DNA from: Nonomuraea aurantiaca
Lineage (GTDB): Bacteria; Actinomycetota; Actinomycetes; Streptosporangiales; Streptosporangiaceae
Direction of reading: 5' to 3'
Length of the DNA: 52,611 nucleotides
Assembly (NCBI RefSeq): GCF_020215705.1
Contig: NZ_JAIWNB010000043.1
Location: forward strand, 1 to 52,611
The notes beneath the pieces were generated by a model. The model was not told where the DNA came from, made no database searches, and saw nothing but the letters and a program-made list of their open reading frames with translations. Below, piece after piece: positions 15,818-26,037 of this stretch. Each line of letters opens with the position of its first letter. Within the stretch, counting starts at the first letter, position 1. The translations under genes and the position numbers were made by a program.

Positions 15818-16567
15818 GTGATCCGCCACATAGAGTTCGCAAGTATCTACAACTTTCGTGACGTAGGTGGATATGTCGCAAGGGACGGGCACACCGTCCG
15901 GTGGCAACGGCTCTATCGTGCCGATTCCCTCGGCTGGCTGGCGGGAGACGATCTCATCACTTTCCAGGCCCTCAAGGTGCGGACCGTCATCGACCTGCGC
16001 CATCCCTTCGAGGTGGAGCGGACCGGCCGGGTGCCCGAGTCCGACGGGCTCGACTACCGCAACCTGCCCATCGAGGGCCGCCGCTGGGACGTCAACACCT
16101 ACGACGACCGGCTGGGCGTCGGCAGATACCTCGCCGACCGCTACCTCGAGGTGACCGAGGACGGGGTCGACAACCTCCGCGCGGCCGTCGAGACGATCTC
16201 CCGGTCCGGCAGCGCGCCCGTGGTCGTGCACTGCGCGGCGGGCAAGGACCGCACCGGGCTGCTCACCGCGCTCATCCTGAGTCTCATCGGCGTGGCGGAC
16301 GAGGACATCATCGACGACTACGCGTTAACGAGCCTGGCCACCGAGCGCTTCATCACGAGCTGGCAGCGCCGGCATCCGAACGCCACCCGATGGCCCGGCT
16401 TCGGGGTGGCTCCGGCCGAGGCGATGCGGTTGTTCCTCGCCGATCTGGCCGCCCGGCACGGCTCGGTCGCGAAGTACTGTACGGACGTCCTGCAGGTCGA
16501 CGCGGGGACGATCGAAGAGCTGCAGAATACTCTTCTGTCGCGGACTGATCCGATCTCCGGTGGGTAG
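15818..16567 (+). CDS. Tyrosine-protein phosphatase (Tyr_phosphatase_3 type)
   Basis: 249 residues. The N-terminal signature FASIYNFRDVGGYVARDG is the 'N-x-RDxGG' motif of the IphP/PtpB-like family. The signature loop HCAAGKDRTG has its catalytic Cys near residue 139 and Arg near 145, and the Asp/Lys of GKDRT is typical of lipid- and tyrosine-acting members. GTG at 15818 follows the SURF1 stop by 10 nt. Probably removes phosphate from Tyr, Ser or phosphoinositide substrates. No secretion signal is seen. Confidence 0.85.
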   Translation: MIRHIEFASIYNFRDVGGYVARDGHTVRWQRLYRADSLGWLAGDDLITFQALKVRTVIDLRHPFEVERTGRVPESDGLDYRNLPIEGRRWDVNTYDDRLGVGRYLADRYLEVTEDGVDNLRAAVETISRSGSAPVVVHCAAGKDRTGLLTALILSLIGVADEDIIDDYALTSLATERFITSWQRRHPNATRWPGFGVAPAEAMRLFLADLAARHGSVAKYCTDVLQVDAGTIEELQNTLLSRTDPISGG

Positions 16568-16692
16568 GCGGCATCGGGGTTCGCAGAGCAGCAACCTCGC
16601 AAAGCGGACCTCCTGGCCCGGGGTCGCCACATCCCCCTCCCGGCGATCCCGGGTCCTCGGGCATAGTGGATACCCAACGGAGACGTCGCAGC

Positions 16693-16722
16693 TTGTTCGA
16701 CGTTATGCGGCCGTCGTACGGT
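16693..16722 (+). promoter_or_regulatory. Promoter of the amidohydrolase gene
   Basis: TTGTTC (16693-16698), 18 bp, TACGGT (16717-16722), then 7 nt to the GTG start. No ribosome site is visible, so the message is probably leaderless. Confidence 0.4.
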
Positions 16723-16729
16723 TACCTGC

Positions 16730-17926
16730 GTGACTACGCCGCTGCTCCCCGATCCGGATCCGAGGCGGCGCGACTATGTGATCATCTCCGCCGACGATCA
16801 CCTGATCGAGCCGCCAGACCTTTTCGAAGGCCGGCTCGCGGAGAAATACGCCGAGGTCGCGCCAAAGGTCGTGGAGACGGAGGGCGGTCACCAAGTCTGG
16901 CGCTACGGCGGCGCCACATACCCGTGTGCCGGGCTCGACGTGGGCGCCGGCCTGCCACGGGAGCAGTGGACGCTCGACCCGGTCAGGTTCGAGCACATGC
17001 GTCCCGGCTGCCACGACATCGAGGCCCGCATCGAGGACATGGACCTGGCCGGCATCTGGGCGGCGCTCTGCTTCCCCGGCATGCTGGCCGGCCAGTCGGG
17101 CATGCCGTTCGCCAGGACCCGCGACCAGGAGCTCGGCCTCGCCCTGGTCAAGGCGTGGAACGACTGGCACATCGACGTCTGGGCGGGCACCTACCCCGAG
17201 CGCATCATCGGCCTGCAACTGCCCTGGCTGCCCGACCCCGACGTGGCCGCCAAGGAGATCAGGGCCAACGCGGCCCGCGGCTTCAAGGCCGTGGTCTTCC
17301 CCGAGTTCCCGACCCGGCTGCGGCTGCCGTCGATCCACAGCGGCCACTGGGACCCGTTCTTCGCCGCCTGCGAGGAGACCGGGACCGTCGTCTGCCTGCA
17401 CACCGGGGGCTCCAGCTGGTCGCCGGTGCCGTCGCCCGACACGCCCATCGAGGCGATCACCACGCTGATGCCGACCAGCGCGATGTTCGCCTGCGCCGAC
17501 TGGCTCTGGTCGGGGCTCCCGCTGCGCTACCCCAATCTGCGCATCCTCATCGTGGAGGGCGGCGTGGGCTGGCTGCCGATGCTGGCCGCGCGGGCCGACT
17601 ACGCGCTGGATCACCCCGTGGCGGGCGAGGCGCAGTGGGACGGCGGTCTCAAGCCCAGCGAGGTGCTGCGCCGCAACTTCTACTTCGGCACCCTGGACGA
17701 CCACTCCCTGTCGGGTGTGCGCCTGGCCGTCGGCCTCGACCACGTGCTTCAGGAGAGCGGCTACCCGCACTCCGACTCGACCTGGCCCGACACCCAGCAG
17801 TCGGTGGCCCAAAACCTCGGCACGCTTCCGCCGGCCGACATCGCCAGGGTCGCCTACGGCAACGCCGCCCGGTTGTTCGGCCACCCGCTGCCGTCACGGG
17901 CCTGGCTCCGGATGGAGGAGTTCTAG
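16730..17926 (+). CDS. Amidohydrolase family 2 (ACMSD-like) protein
   Basis: 398 residues. YVIISADDHLIEPPDLFEGRL at the start replaces the usual D-x-D-x-H metal motif with S-A-D-D-H-L, as in many actinobacterial members. GTVVCLHTGGSS near residue 223 supplies the second-sphere His, RILIVEGGVGWLP the helix before the last barrel strand, and LAVGLDHVLQESGYPHSDSTWP the usual final Asp motif (here DHxxxESGYPHSDSxWP). It is likely a metal-dependent decarboxylase or hydrolase of unknown substrate. It overlaps the convergent DUF1232 gene by 4 bp. Confidence 0.82.
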   Translation: MTTPLLPDPDPRRRDYVIISADDHLIEPPDLFEGRLAEKYAEVAPKVVETEGGHQVWRYGGATYPCAGLDVGAGLPREQWTLDPVRFEHMRPGCHDIEARIEDMDLAGIWAALCFPGMLAGQSGMPFARTRDQELGLALVKAWNDWHIDVWAGTYPERIIGLQLPWLPDPDVAAKEIRANAARGFKAVVFPEFPTRLRLPSIHSGHWDPFFAACEETGTVVCLHTGGSSWSPVPSPDTPIEAITTLMPTSAMFACADWLWSGLPLRYPNLRILIVEGGVGWLPMLAARADYALDHPVAGEAQWDGGLKPSEVLRRNFYFGTLDDHSLSGVRLAVGLDHVLQESGYPHSDSTWPDTQQSVAQNLGTLPPADIARVAYGNAARLFGHPLPSRAWLRMEEF

Positions 17927-18306
17927 CGCCGGCGAGGTCGCTTCGGACCAGGGCCGTCGAGCTTGCCCTGAACCCTTCCCTGGAGGGCCGCGTGCTCCCA
18001 GTCCACGTAGCGTCCGCTCTCGCCGAGCAGCGAGGCGAGCAGCCAGAGGAAGACCCCGAAGTCGTCCACGACACCGATGAGCACGAGGAAGTCCGGCACC
18101 AGGTCGATCGGCGAGATCATGTAGATCACGCCGAACCCCATCAGCGCCAGCTTGCTCTTGCCCAAGCCGTCGTACTCACCGCGCATCACGGCGCCGATCA
18201 TGCGCGGGATCGCTCGTAACCTGGCCATCAAGCCCGGCGTGCCGGGCTTGCTCACTTCACGGTATGTACGCCAGGCCGCCGCAGCCCGTCCTGCCTTCGC
18301 CATCAT
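17923..18306 (-). CDS. YkvA-family (DUF1232) membrane protein
   Basis: 127 residues. The core LALMGFGVIYMISPIDLVPDFLVLIGVVDDFGVFLWLL shows the DUF1232 hallmark Y-x-x-SPIDL-x-PD-xxP-xxG-xxDD, which forms a re-entrant or transmembrane hairpin. Basic tail. GGAGGAG lies 5 nt before the first of two adjacent ATGs. It follows an amidase on the same strand, and its stop overlaps the stop of the amidohydrolase on the other strand. Cellular role unknown. Confidence 0.82.
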   Translation of the reverse strand: MMAKAGRAAAAWRTYREVSKPGTPGLMARLRAIPRMIGAVMRGEYDGLGKSKLALMGFGVIYMISPIDLVPDFLVLIGVVDDFGVFLWLLASLLGESGRYVDWEHAALQGRVQGKLDGPGPKRPRRR

Positions 18307-18386
18307 GTCGCTCCTCCTACCCGGGCCTCTCACGACATAACGCGTCACGGCCGGAGCCGAGTTCCCGGGCTTCCGGCTCTCGATGA

Positions 18387-19805
18387 TCAGCGCAGCGCAC
18401 TGTGCTCGAACGGCCGAGCGGCCTCGATCTGCGCCGCGACCCTGACCAGCAGGTCCTCCCGCCCGGCCGCGGCCACCAGCTGGACGCCCACCGGCAGGCT
18501 CGCCGCGGTCCTGTGCAGCGGCAGCGAGATCGAGGGCTGGCCCGTCGCGTTGATCGGCGCGGTGAAGGCCACGGCGTGCGCGGTCCTGCCGAACGCGGTG
18601 CTCAGGTCGTCCGGCGGGATCCACCCGAGCGGGAACGGCGCCACGCCGAGAGAGGGCATCAGCAGCAGGTCGTACCCCGACGCCCACCACGCGGCCATCC
18701 GCCTGCGGAACCCGTCGATCCACTGGGTGGCCAGGATGTGGGCGGCGGCGCCGTGCCCGCGCCCGGCGCCGACCATGGCGGCGTTGCGCGGCTCCAGCTC
18801 CTCCAGCTCGACCGGCTTGCCGCGCCAGACGCCGATGTTCTCGATCTCCGCGGCCAGGTTGTTCGACACGATGGCGCCGAAATGGGGAGGGAAGTCCGGG
18901 TCGCCGAGCGCCTCGGGGCAGCCGGGGACCACGTCGTGGCCCAGCGCCGCCAGCAGGGCGGCGGCCACGTCGACCGCCTCGGTCAGCTCGGCGACCGCCG
19001 GCACGTCGCCTCTCGGGTGGGTGGCGACGAAGCCGACGCGCAGCCGGCCCGGATCCGCGCCGACCTCCTCGGCGAGCGGCCGCGGCAGGCGTGGGGCGTC
19101 GTAGGGGTCGCCCGGTACGTAACCGGACACGAGGTCGAGCGCCGCGGCGGTGTCGCGCACGCTCCTGCTGACGAATCCCGGGCACGAGAAGCCGCTCCAC
19201 CCCTCGCCGGCCGCCGGTCCCGCGCTGGAGCGTCCACGGGTCGGTTTGAGCCCCACCAGCCCGCACAGCGCCGCCGGGATGCGGATCGAGCCGCCGCCGT
19301 CGCTGGCCGTGGCCAGCGCCACCATCCCGGCCGCGACCGCGGCCGCCGACCCGCCGCTCGACCCGCCCGCCGAGTAGGCCGGGTCGTAGGGGTTGCGCGT
19401 GGGTCCGTACGCCACGGGCTCGGTGGTGATCGTGCTGCCGAACTCGGGAGTGTTGGTACGGCCCAGCACGACGAACCCCGCGGCCCGCAGCCGGGCCGTA
19501 CCGTATCCGTCCTCCTTGACCACGACGCCGTCGAGCGTCCGCGAACCCGCGTTGTACGGCTCGCCCGCCTGCGGCCAGCCCAGGTCCTTCAGCAGGATCG
19601 GCACGCCCCGGAAGGGCGCGTCGGCGGGTATGGCGTCGAGCTCGGCCAGCGCCCGCTCGAACCGCCGATGGATCACCGCGTTCAGCTCGCCGTCGTGCGC
19701 CTCGATCCGGGCGATCGCCGCCTCGACCAGCTCGCGCGGCGACACCCGCCCCTCGCGGACGGCCCTGGCCTGCTCGGTGGCGTCAGACCTCAGTACGTCG
19801 TCCAT
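18387..19805 (-). CDS. Amidase (amidase-signature family)
   Basis: 472 residues. The catalytic Ser-cisSer-Lys triad is visible: Lys at about 73 in PILLKDLGW, cis-Ser at about 149 in YSAGGSSGGSAAAVAAG, and nucleophile Ser at about 173 in DGGGSIRIPA. Length matches the family. It starts 13 nt after an F420-type oxidoreductase gene on the same strand and is probably co-transcribed. It hydrolyses amides or short carbamates; substrate unknown. No GatB/C partners are present, so it is not the Glu-tRNA amidotransferase subunit. Confidence 0.87.
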   Translation of the reverse strand: MDDVLRSDATEQARAVREGRVSPRELVEAAIARIEAHDGELNAVIHRRFERALAELDAIPADAPFRGVPILLKDLGWPQAGEPYNAGSRTLDGVVVKEDGYGTARLRAAGFVVLGRTNTPEFGSTITTEPVAYGPTRNPYDPAYSAGGSSGGSAAAVAAGMVALATASDGGGSIRIPAALCGLVGLKPTRGRSSAGPAAGEGWSGFSCPGFVSRSVRDTAAALDLVSGYVPGDPYDAPRLPRPLAEEVGADPGRLRVGFVATHPRGDVPAVAELTEAVDVAAALLAALGHDVVPGCPEALGDPDFPPHFGAIVSNNLAAEIENIGVWRGKPVELEELEPRNAAMVGAGRGHGAAAHILATQWIDGFRRRMAAWWASGYDLLLMPSLGVAPFPLGWIPPDDLSTAFGRTAHAVAFTAPINATGQPSISLPLHRTAASLPVGVQLVAAAGREDLLVRVAAQIEAARPFEHSALR

Positions 19806-19818
19806 CGCTTGCTCCCGG

Positions 19819-20775
19819 TCAGGCCGTGGGGGCCAGGTCGCGGACGGCCTGCGTGATGGTCACCTCGCCACCCGGGATGGGCGCGAGGACGGGGGTGTCG
19901 AGGCCGTTGTCGACGTACTCCTGGATCCTGGCCCGGCAGGTCGCGGCGTCGCCGTGCACGACCAGCGCGTCGACCACCTCGTCCGGGATCGCCTTGAGCG
20001 CGGCCTGCCGGTCGCCGGCCGCCCACGCCTCGTGCATGGGCCGCAGCACCTCGCCCCGGCCGAGCCAATCGTGGAAGGCGGCGTAGGCCGGCACGGTGAG
20101 GTAGGCGGCCAGCATCCAGCGGGCCAGCGCGCGTACCTTGTCGGTGTCCTCGCTCACGCAGACGAACAGGCGGGCGATGAGCTCGGTGTCACCGATCTCC
20201 GCCCGCACCTTCCGCACGTCCTCGGGCGAGAGCCAGTTGGTGATCGCGCCGTCCGCCTCCTCGGCGGCCAGACGCAGCATCCGGGGCCGCAGCGCCGCCA
20301 GCACGACCTTCGGCGGCATCTTCGGCGCCCGGTCCAGCTTGAACCCCTTGATCTCGAACGTCTCGTACCGCTCCGACACTTTCTCCCCGGTCAGCGCCTC
20401 CTTGAGGAAGCGCAGGGTGTCGCGGGTACGCGCGTACGGCTTGGCGAACTCGACCGCGTTCCAGCGCTCCACGATCGCCGGGGAGGAGGAGCCGATGCCG
20501 AGCAGGAACCGGCCGGGCGCCAGGTCGGCCAGCGTGGCGGCCTGCATCGCGAGCAGCGCCGGACCGCGCGTGAAGACGGGCACGATGGCGCTGCCGAGCC
20601 GGATCCCCGGCGCCCACTGCGCGGCCATGGCCAGCGGCACGAACCCGTCGACGCCGTTGACCTCGGCCGACCACGCGTCGGTGTAGCCGAGGGCGGGCAG
20701 CTCCGCGATCAGCTCCTGCGAGTCCGCCAGGGAACGGTCGGTGAACGGGATCGTCATGCCCCAGTTCTGAGTCAT
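19819..20775 (-). CDS. LLM-class (probably F420-dependent) oxidoreductase
   Basis: 318 residues, luciferase-like TIM barrel: ELIAELPALGYTDAWSAEVNG, IRLGSAIVPVFTRGPALLAMQAATLADLAPGRFLLGIGSSS, a hallmark of this group, then APKMPPKVVLAALRPRMLRLAAEEADGAITNWL. ATG at 20775 has GGAGG 5 nt upstream; an upstream in-frame GTG has no support. It is preceded by a TetR gene and by a palindromic operator, and followed closely by an amidase. The pair may process one amide-containing substrate. Confidence 0.85.
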   Translation of the reverse strand: MTQNWGMTIPFTDRSLADSQELIAELPALGYTDAWSAEVNGVDGFVPLAMAAQWAPGIRLGSAIVPVFTRGPALLAMQAATLADLAPGRFLLGIGSSSPAIVERWNAVEFAKPYARTRDTLRFLKEALTGEKVSERYETFEIKGFKLDRAPKMPPKVVLAALRPRMLRLAAEEADGAITNWLSPEDVRKVRAEIGDTELIARLFVCVSEDTDKVRALARWMLAAYLTVPAYAAFHDWLGRGEVLRPMHEAWAAGDRQAALKAIPDEVVDALVVHGDAATCRARIQEYVDNGLDTPVLAPIPGGEVTITQAVRDLAPTA

Positions 20776-20832
20776 CGCGGCCTCCAGCTTGCCCCGCGCA
20801 GGGGGTCGGGCGTCAATGTCAGGTAGGGCGAC

Positions 20833-20852
20833 CATACCAACCGGGCGGTATG
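20833..20852. promoter_or_regulatory. TetR-type operator before the oxidoreductase-amidase operon
   Basis: CATACC (20833-20838), AACCGGGC, GGTATG (20847-20852). It is a 20-bp near-palindrome with ACCNNCCGG-like half sites of the kind bound by TetR proteins, 58 bp upstream of the LLM start and just downstream of the TetR stop. Confidence 0.55.
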
Positions 20853-20887
20853 CGGTCGCCGCCCCTGAGCGCTCCGGGCTTGCCGGG

Positions 20888-21565
20888 TCAGGCGCGCAGC
20901 TCGTGGACCGCCGCGATGAAGTCCTTTGTGATCCCGCGCAGCCCCGGCAGGTGCGACAGGCCGACGAGCCGGTCCACCAGCGGGACCGTCACGTCGATCA
21001 GGCGATGCGTACGGTCGCAGCCGGGCGAGGTGTCGTGCACCCAGAACAGCACCATGCCCATCGACAGCAGCCACAGCAGCTCCGGCAGCTCTTCGCGCAG
21101 CTCGGAGTTCATGCGATCGCGCGCCCCCTCGACCACCTGCCGGTAGATCGCGATCGACGCCTCACGGGCCGGCGAGGACTGGGCGCTGAAGGGGCTCAGC
21201 GGGTTCGTGGGCTCGGCGGCGTGCTTGAAGAACTTCACCGCGAACTCGTGATAGGGCTCCGAGACCCGTACCCACTCGCGCAGCACCCCGCTCAACCGGG
21301 CGGCGAACGACGACTCCGTGGCCAGCAGCTCACGGCAGGCCGCCTCGTGCTCGGCCTGGGCGCGGTCGTAGTACGCCTGGATCAACGCCTCCTTGCTCTC
21401 GAAGTAGTAGTAGGCGTTACCGACGGATACACCGGCCTCGGCCGCGATGGCCCGCATCGTCGTCGCATCGAAGCCGCGCTCCCGGAACAGCCGCAAAGCC
21501 GTCTCGACAATGACTTCCCGGGTGCTCTCCGGTCCTCGGTTTCGGGCTTCGGACACGTTCGTCAC
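20888..21565 (-). CDS. TetR-family regulator
   Basis: 225 residues. The helix-turn-helix is STREVIVETALRLFRERGFDATTM followed by AEAGVSVGNAYYYFESKEALIQAYY, a strong TetR pattern. It has a large ligand domain. The GTG at 21565 was taken; a GTG three codons later is equally possible. It lies upstream of the LLM-amidase operon on the same strand, and the operator at 20833 lies between them. Confidence 0.88.
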   Translation of the reverse strand: MTNVSEARNRGPESTREVIVETALRLFRERGFDATTMRAIAAEAGVSVGNAYYYFESKEALIQAYYDRAQAEHEAACRELLATESSFAARLSGVLREWVRVSEPYHEFAVKFFKHAAEPTNPLSPFSAQSSPAREASIAIYRQVVEGARDRMNSELREELPELLWLLSMGMVLFWVHDTSPGCDRTHRLIDVTVPLVDRLVGLSHLPGLRGITKDFIAAVHELRA

Positions 21566-21711
21566 TTTACGTGGTAGTCGTGCGTTAGGTCAGGAAGGAT
21601 CACGGTGATCGCCACCACAAGGCAAAAATCCCGGTGAGGTAGGGGTTAGCTCCTGCGAAGGATGGGATTGATGTTTCTGGCGGAAGGGCTATTCCGCGAA
21701 AAGGCATCGAC

Positions 21712-22965
21712 ATGTGGATACGTGGAACAGTACGGCTGGTAGCGGTCGTATTCCTCAACATTGAGATCTCCATAATCGCGCTGGCGTCGGCCGCTTCCGC
21801 CGCTTCCCAAGCACCCGGCAGGGCGCCGCGGCAGACACCATCACCGATCACTCGGTCCTACCACATCGGGGAGACGATCGAGGCGCGCCGCTGGCACCCG
21901 TCGGTGGATCCGGCCGACTTCGGCCCGGAGCCCGCCCTGAACCGCAGGGGCCCCTCCGCCCATGGCCAGAAGTCGATCGGGCGCGACCCTGACATGCTCG
22001 CGGGCGCGCCGGAGTCGTCGGTACGCGACGTGCGCGATCCGGAACCGATCACCTTCGGCCCGCTCGCGAACGAGAGCGGCCCGGCTGCGCTCCTGCGGGA
22101 TCCTGGAACGGTGACCGGCCGCCTGAAGACGGCGGCTGCGGTCGTACGTCGCCCGGATGCGCTCGTACAGGGCGCGCTCGTACGGGACCGGAACGCGCTC
22201 GTGCGGGACCCGGAGACGGACGCGAGCGGGCCGGAGACGCCCGTCAACGGCCCGGAGAGGGACGTACGCGGCCGGGAGGCGGCCAACCCGCCCACGGTGT
22301 CACAGAACCCCGCGCTCGTCGCCCTGCGACCCGACGCACCGGCTTCACCGGTCGAGGTGTCCACCACCGTGGCGCGCCCTCTGTCGGCCGCGAGTCACCC
22401 GGCCACCGCGACCATGCGGAAGCTCGAAGTCGGCACCATGCGAAAACCCGGCGCCGCCACCCCGCGGAAGCCGGGCGCCGCCCCCACACGGACCGCCGGC
22501 AAACTCCAGAAGGCCGGCAAGTCCCAGAAGGCCGACGTGGACCTCGCCCGCGTCAAGCCCAGGTACGCGACCGTGCACATGTCCCATGCGCTGGCCGCCG
22601 ACTGGCTCCGTGACGAGGGCCTGCGTACGCATTCGTCGGGGCACTGCACGAACAAGCAGGTGTACCACTGCACGTCTCTGGAAGACGTCCGCACCTCGAC
22701 CATCACGCGGGTGATCGGCATCAAGCGCCAGAGCGGCTGCCCCGTCCTGGTCACCGGCGGCACCGAAGCAGGGCACGCGCCGGGCCCGTACAGCCACGGC
22801 AACGGCTACAAGCTCGACATCACGCACAACCCATGCATCGACCGATACATCACCAAAAATCATGAGAAGTCCGGTACCCGGGGTGACGGGGCCGCCCTCT
22901 ACCGATCACCCTCGGGCACGGTCTTCGCCGACGAGGTGGACCACTGGGACATCCTGTTCCGGTGA
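21712..22965 (+). CDS. Secreted protein with a long disordered region and a C-terminal M15-like peptidase domain
   Basis: 417 residues. An N-terminal hydrophobic signal (about 1-32, ending AASAAS) is followed by about 250 residues rich in Pro, Arg, Asp and Thr with no predicted fold, including degenerate repeats (R-D-P/R-P-D, then MRKPGAA/PRKPGAA, then a Lys-rich KLQKAGKSQKA). The C-terminal 125 residues hold H362-x-x-G-x-x-x-D369 (SHGNGYKLD) and E408-x-x-H411-W (EVDHW). These match the zinc ligands and catalytic Glu of M15 D-Ala-D-Ala carboxypeptidases, with Cys pairs nearby. It probably acts on peptidoglycan outside the cell. The linker may act as a wall spacer. Confidence 0.65.
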   Translation: MWIRGTVRLVAVVFLNIEISIIALASAASAASQAPGRAPRQTPSPITRSYHIGETIEARRWHPSVDPADFGPEPALNRRGPSAHGQKSIGRDPDMLAGAPESSVRDVRDPEPITFGPLANESGPAALLRDPGTVTGRLKTAAAVVRRPDALVQGALVRDRNALVRDPETDASGPETPVNGPERDVRGREAANPPTVSQNPALVALRPDAPASPVEVSTTVARPLSAASHPATATMRKLEVGTMRKPGAATPRKPGAAPTRTAGKLQKAGKSQKADVDLARVKPRYATVHMSHALAADWLRDEGLRTHSSGHCTNKQVYHCTSLEDVRTSTITRVIGIKRQSGCPVLVTGGTEAGHAPGPYSHGNGYKLDITHNPCIDRYITKNHEKSGTRGDGAALYRSPSGTVFADEVDHWDILFR

Positions 22966-22997
22966 CACGGCCTGGCGACGACACGGCCAGATGACAG

Positions 22998-23035
22998 AGG
23001 CGGCGCGCCGTGCGAACCCGCACGACGCGCCGCCT
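22998..23035. terminator. Bidirectional terminator hairpin
   Basis: A 17-bp stem with one mismatch and loop AACC (arms 22998-23014 and 23019-23035) lies between the convergent M15-like and asd genes. Very stable and GC-rich. Confidence 0.75.
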
Positions 23036-23092
23036 GCTGGAAGATCCGGAGGAGCGACGACAACTCGCTCCCACCAGCTCGGGAGGGGACGA

Positions 23093-24147
23093 CTACAGCT
23101 CGCCCGCCACCAGCTCGGCGATCTCGGCGGCGTTGAGCGCCGCCCCCTTGCGCAGGTTGTCACCGCACACGAACAGATCCAGCGTGTTGGGGAAGTCCAC
23201 CGCCTGCCGGACTCGCCCGACATACGTCGGGTCGGTGCCCACGACGTCGATCGGCGTCGGGTAGATCCCGTTGGCCGGGTCGTCCATCAGCACCACCGTC
23301 GGCGCGGCCTCGAGCACCCGGTGCGCGTCCGCCACCGTGATGTCGCGCTCGAACCGCGCGTGCACCGCCAGCGAATGCGTAGTGATCACCGGCACCCGGA
23401 CACAGGTCGCGGAGACCTTCAGGTCGGGGATGCCGAGGATCTTGCGCGACTCGTTGCGCAGCTTGAGCTCCTCGGAGGCCCAGCCGCCCTCCTTGTACGA
23501 GCCCGCCCACGGCACCACGTTGAACGCGATCGGCGCCGGGAACGGCGACTCCTCGGGCAGCTTGTTGGCCAGCACCTTGCGCACGTCACCCGCCACCTGG
23601 CCGATCGACCGGTCGCCGGCCAGCGCCTCGACCTCGTCGTACAGCCGCGCCGAACCGGCCACACCCGCGCCGGAAACCGCCTGGTAGGAGGCGACGACGA
23701 GCTCCTTGAGCACGTATTCGGCGTGCAGCGCGCCCACGGCCGCCATCATCGACAGCGTGGTGCAGTTGGGGGTCGAGATGATGTTGCGCGGCCGCCGGCG
23801 GGCGTCGAGCGGGTTGACCTCCGGCACGACCAGCGGGACGTCGGGCTCCATGCGGAACGTGCCCGACTTGTCGATCGCGATGGCGCCACGCTCGGCCGCG
23901 ATCGGCACCCACACGGCCGACACCTCGTCGGGCACGTCGAAGATGGCGATGTCGATGCCGTCGAACACCTCAAGCGCCAGGGCCTGCACGACGACGTCCT
24001 CGCCACGCACCTTGAGCAGCTTGCCGGCCGAACGCGGGGAGGCGACGAGGCGTACCTCGCCCCAGATGTCGGCGCGGTTGGAGACGAGGTCGCGCATGAC
24101 GGTGCCCACGGCCCCGGTCGCGCCGATCAACGCCAGATTGGGCCTGC

Positions 24148-24151
<4 letters not shown>
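23093..24151 (-). CDS. asd: Aspartate-semialdehyde dehydrogenase
   Basis: 352 residues. Reduces aspartyl phosphate to aspartate semialdehyde for lysine, diaminopimelate, threonine and methionine synthesis. GATGAVG at residues 10-16 binds NADP, IISTPNCTT carries the catalytic Cys (about 135), and SYQAVSGAG and the VPVITTHSLAV stretch (catalytic His) follow. GGAGG stands 7 nt before the ATG. The start overlaps the lysC stop by 4 bp, so the two are translationally coupled. Confidence 0.95.
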
Positions 24152-25422
<1,271 letters not shown>

Positions 25423-25506
25423 GAGAGTCTCCCGGTTCGGACTGTGAGCTGCCAGTCTACTGGGGGCTTCTCATGAGCCTGATGGTTCATACCACTATGT
25501 GGATGA

Positions 25507-26037
25507 TCACACCGTCGTGGCTTCCTCCGCCACGTCAAGCCGCGAGTGGGCGGCGAGTGCCTGAAGTGCCCGCATGGCCGCGCCCGCGTGGTTGCCCCAC
25601 GTATTGAAATAGGAGTATTGCCACCACCACAGCGCCTCGTGCGGCCGCCCGGCCTGGAAATGCCGCAGCCCGTGGATGAGGTCGGCGGCGACCGCCGTCA
25701 GGTCGTCGGAGAGCCGGTAGGGGGTGACACCCGTGTCCTTGTACGGGTCGAACACCTCGGCATAGTCGTCGACCGCCTCCAGCAACTCCGACATCGCCGT
25801 GCGTACGCCGTCGATGTCGGGATCCTCACTCAGCGGCGGCTCGTAGTTGCCCGAGAGGATCACATCCTCGTTGGCGCCGAGCTTGGCGCCCGCGAGACTC
25901 ACCTGCGCCACTTCGACCAGCAGTAGCGACCAGATGGCGTCGCCGCCCTCGCCGCCGGCGACCCTGGTCAGGCCGTCCACATAGTTCTGCGCGTGATTGG
26001 CTATCTCCTCCGCCAGCGCGCTCCACTGGTCAGACAT
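25507..26037 (-). CDS. DUF5063 domain-containing protein
   Basis: 176 residues, all-helical and acidic in its N-terminal half, with LRHFQAGRPHEALWWWQYSYFNTWGNHAGAAMRAL near the C-terminus. The W-WQ-Y-fnW-G-Ha pattern is the conserved core of DUF5063. GGAGG precedes the ATG by 7 nt and the start overlaps recR by 8 bp. Its conserved place between recR and lysC in actinobacteria suggests a housekeeping role, but none is known. Confidence 0.8.
   Translation of the reverse strand: MSDQWSALAEEIANHAQNYVDGLTRVAGGEGGDAIWSLLLVEVAQVSLAGAKLGANEDVILSGNYEPPLSEDPDIDGVRTAMSELLEAVDDYAEVFDPYKDTGVTPYRLSDDLTAVAADLIHGLRHFQAGRPHEALWWWQYSYFNTWGNHAGAAMRALQALAAHSRLDVAEEATTV

Noticed and set aside
16703..17884. A 393-codon open frame opposite the amidohydrolase
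   Set aside because: No recognisable motif; the amidohydrolase explains the coding bias.
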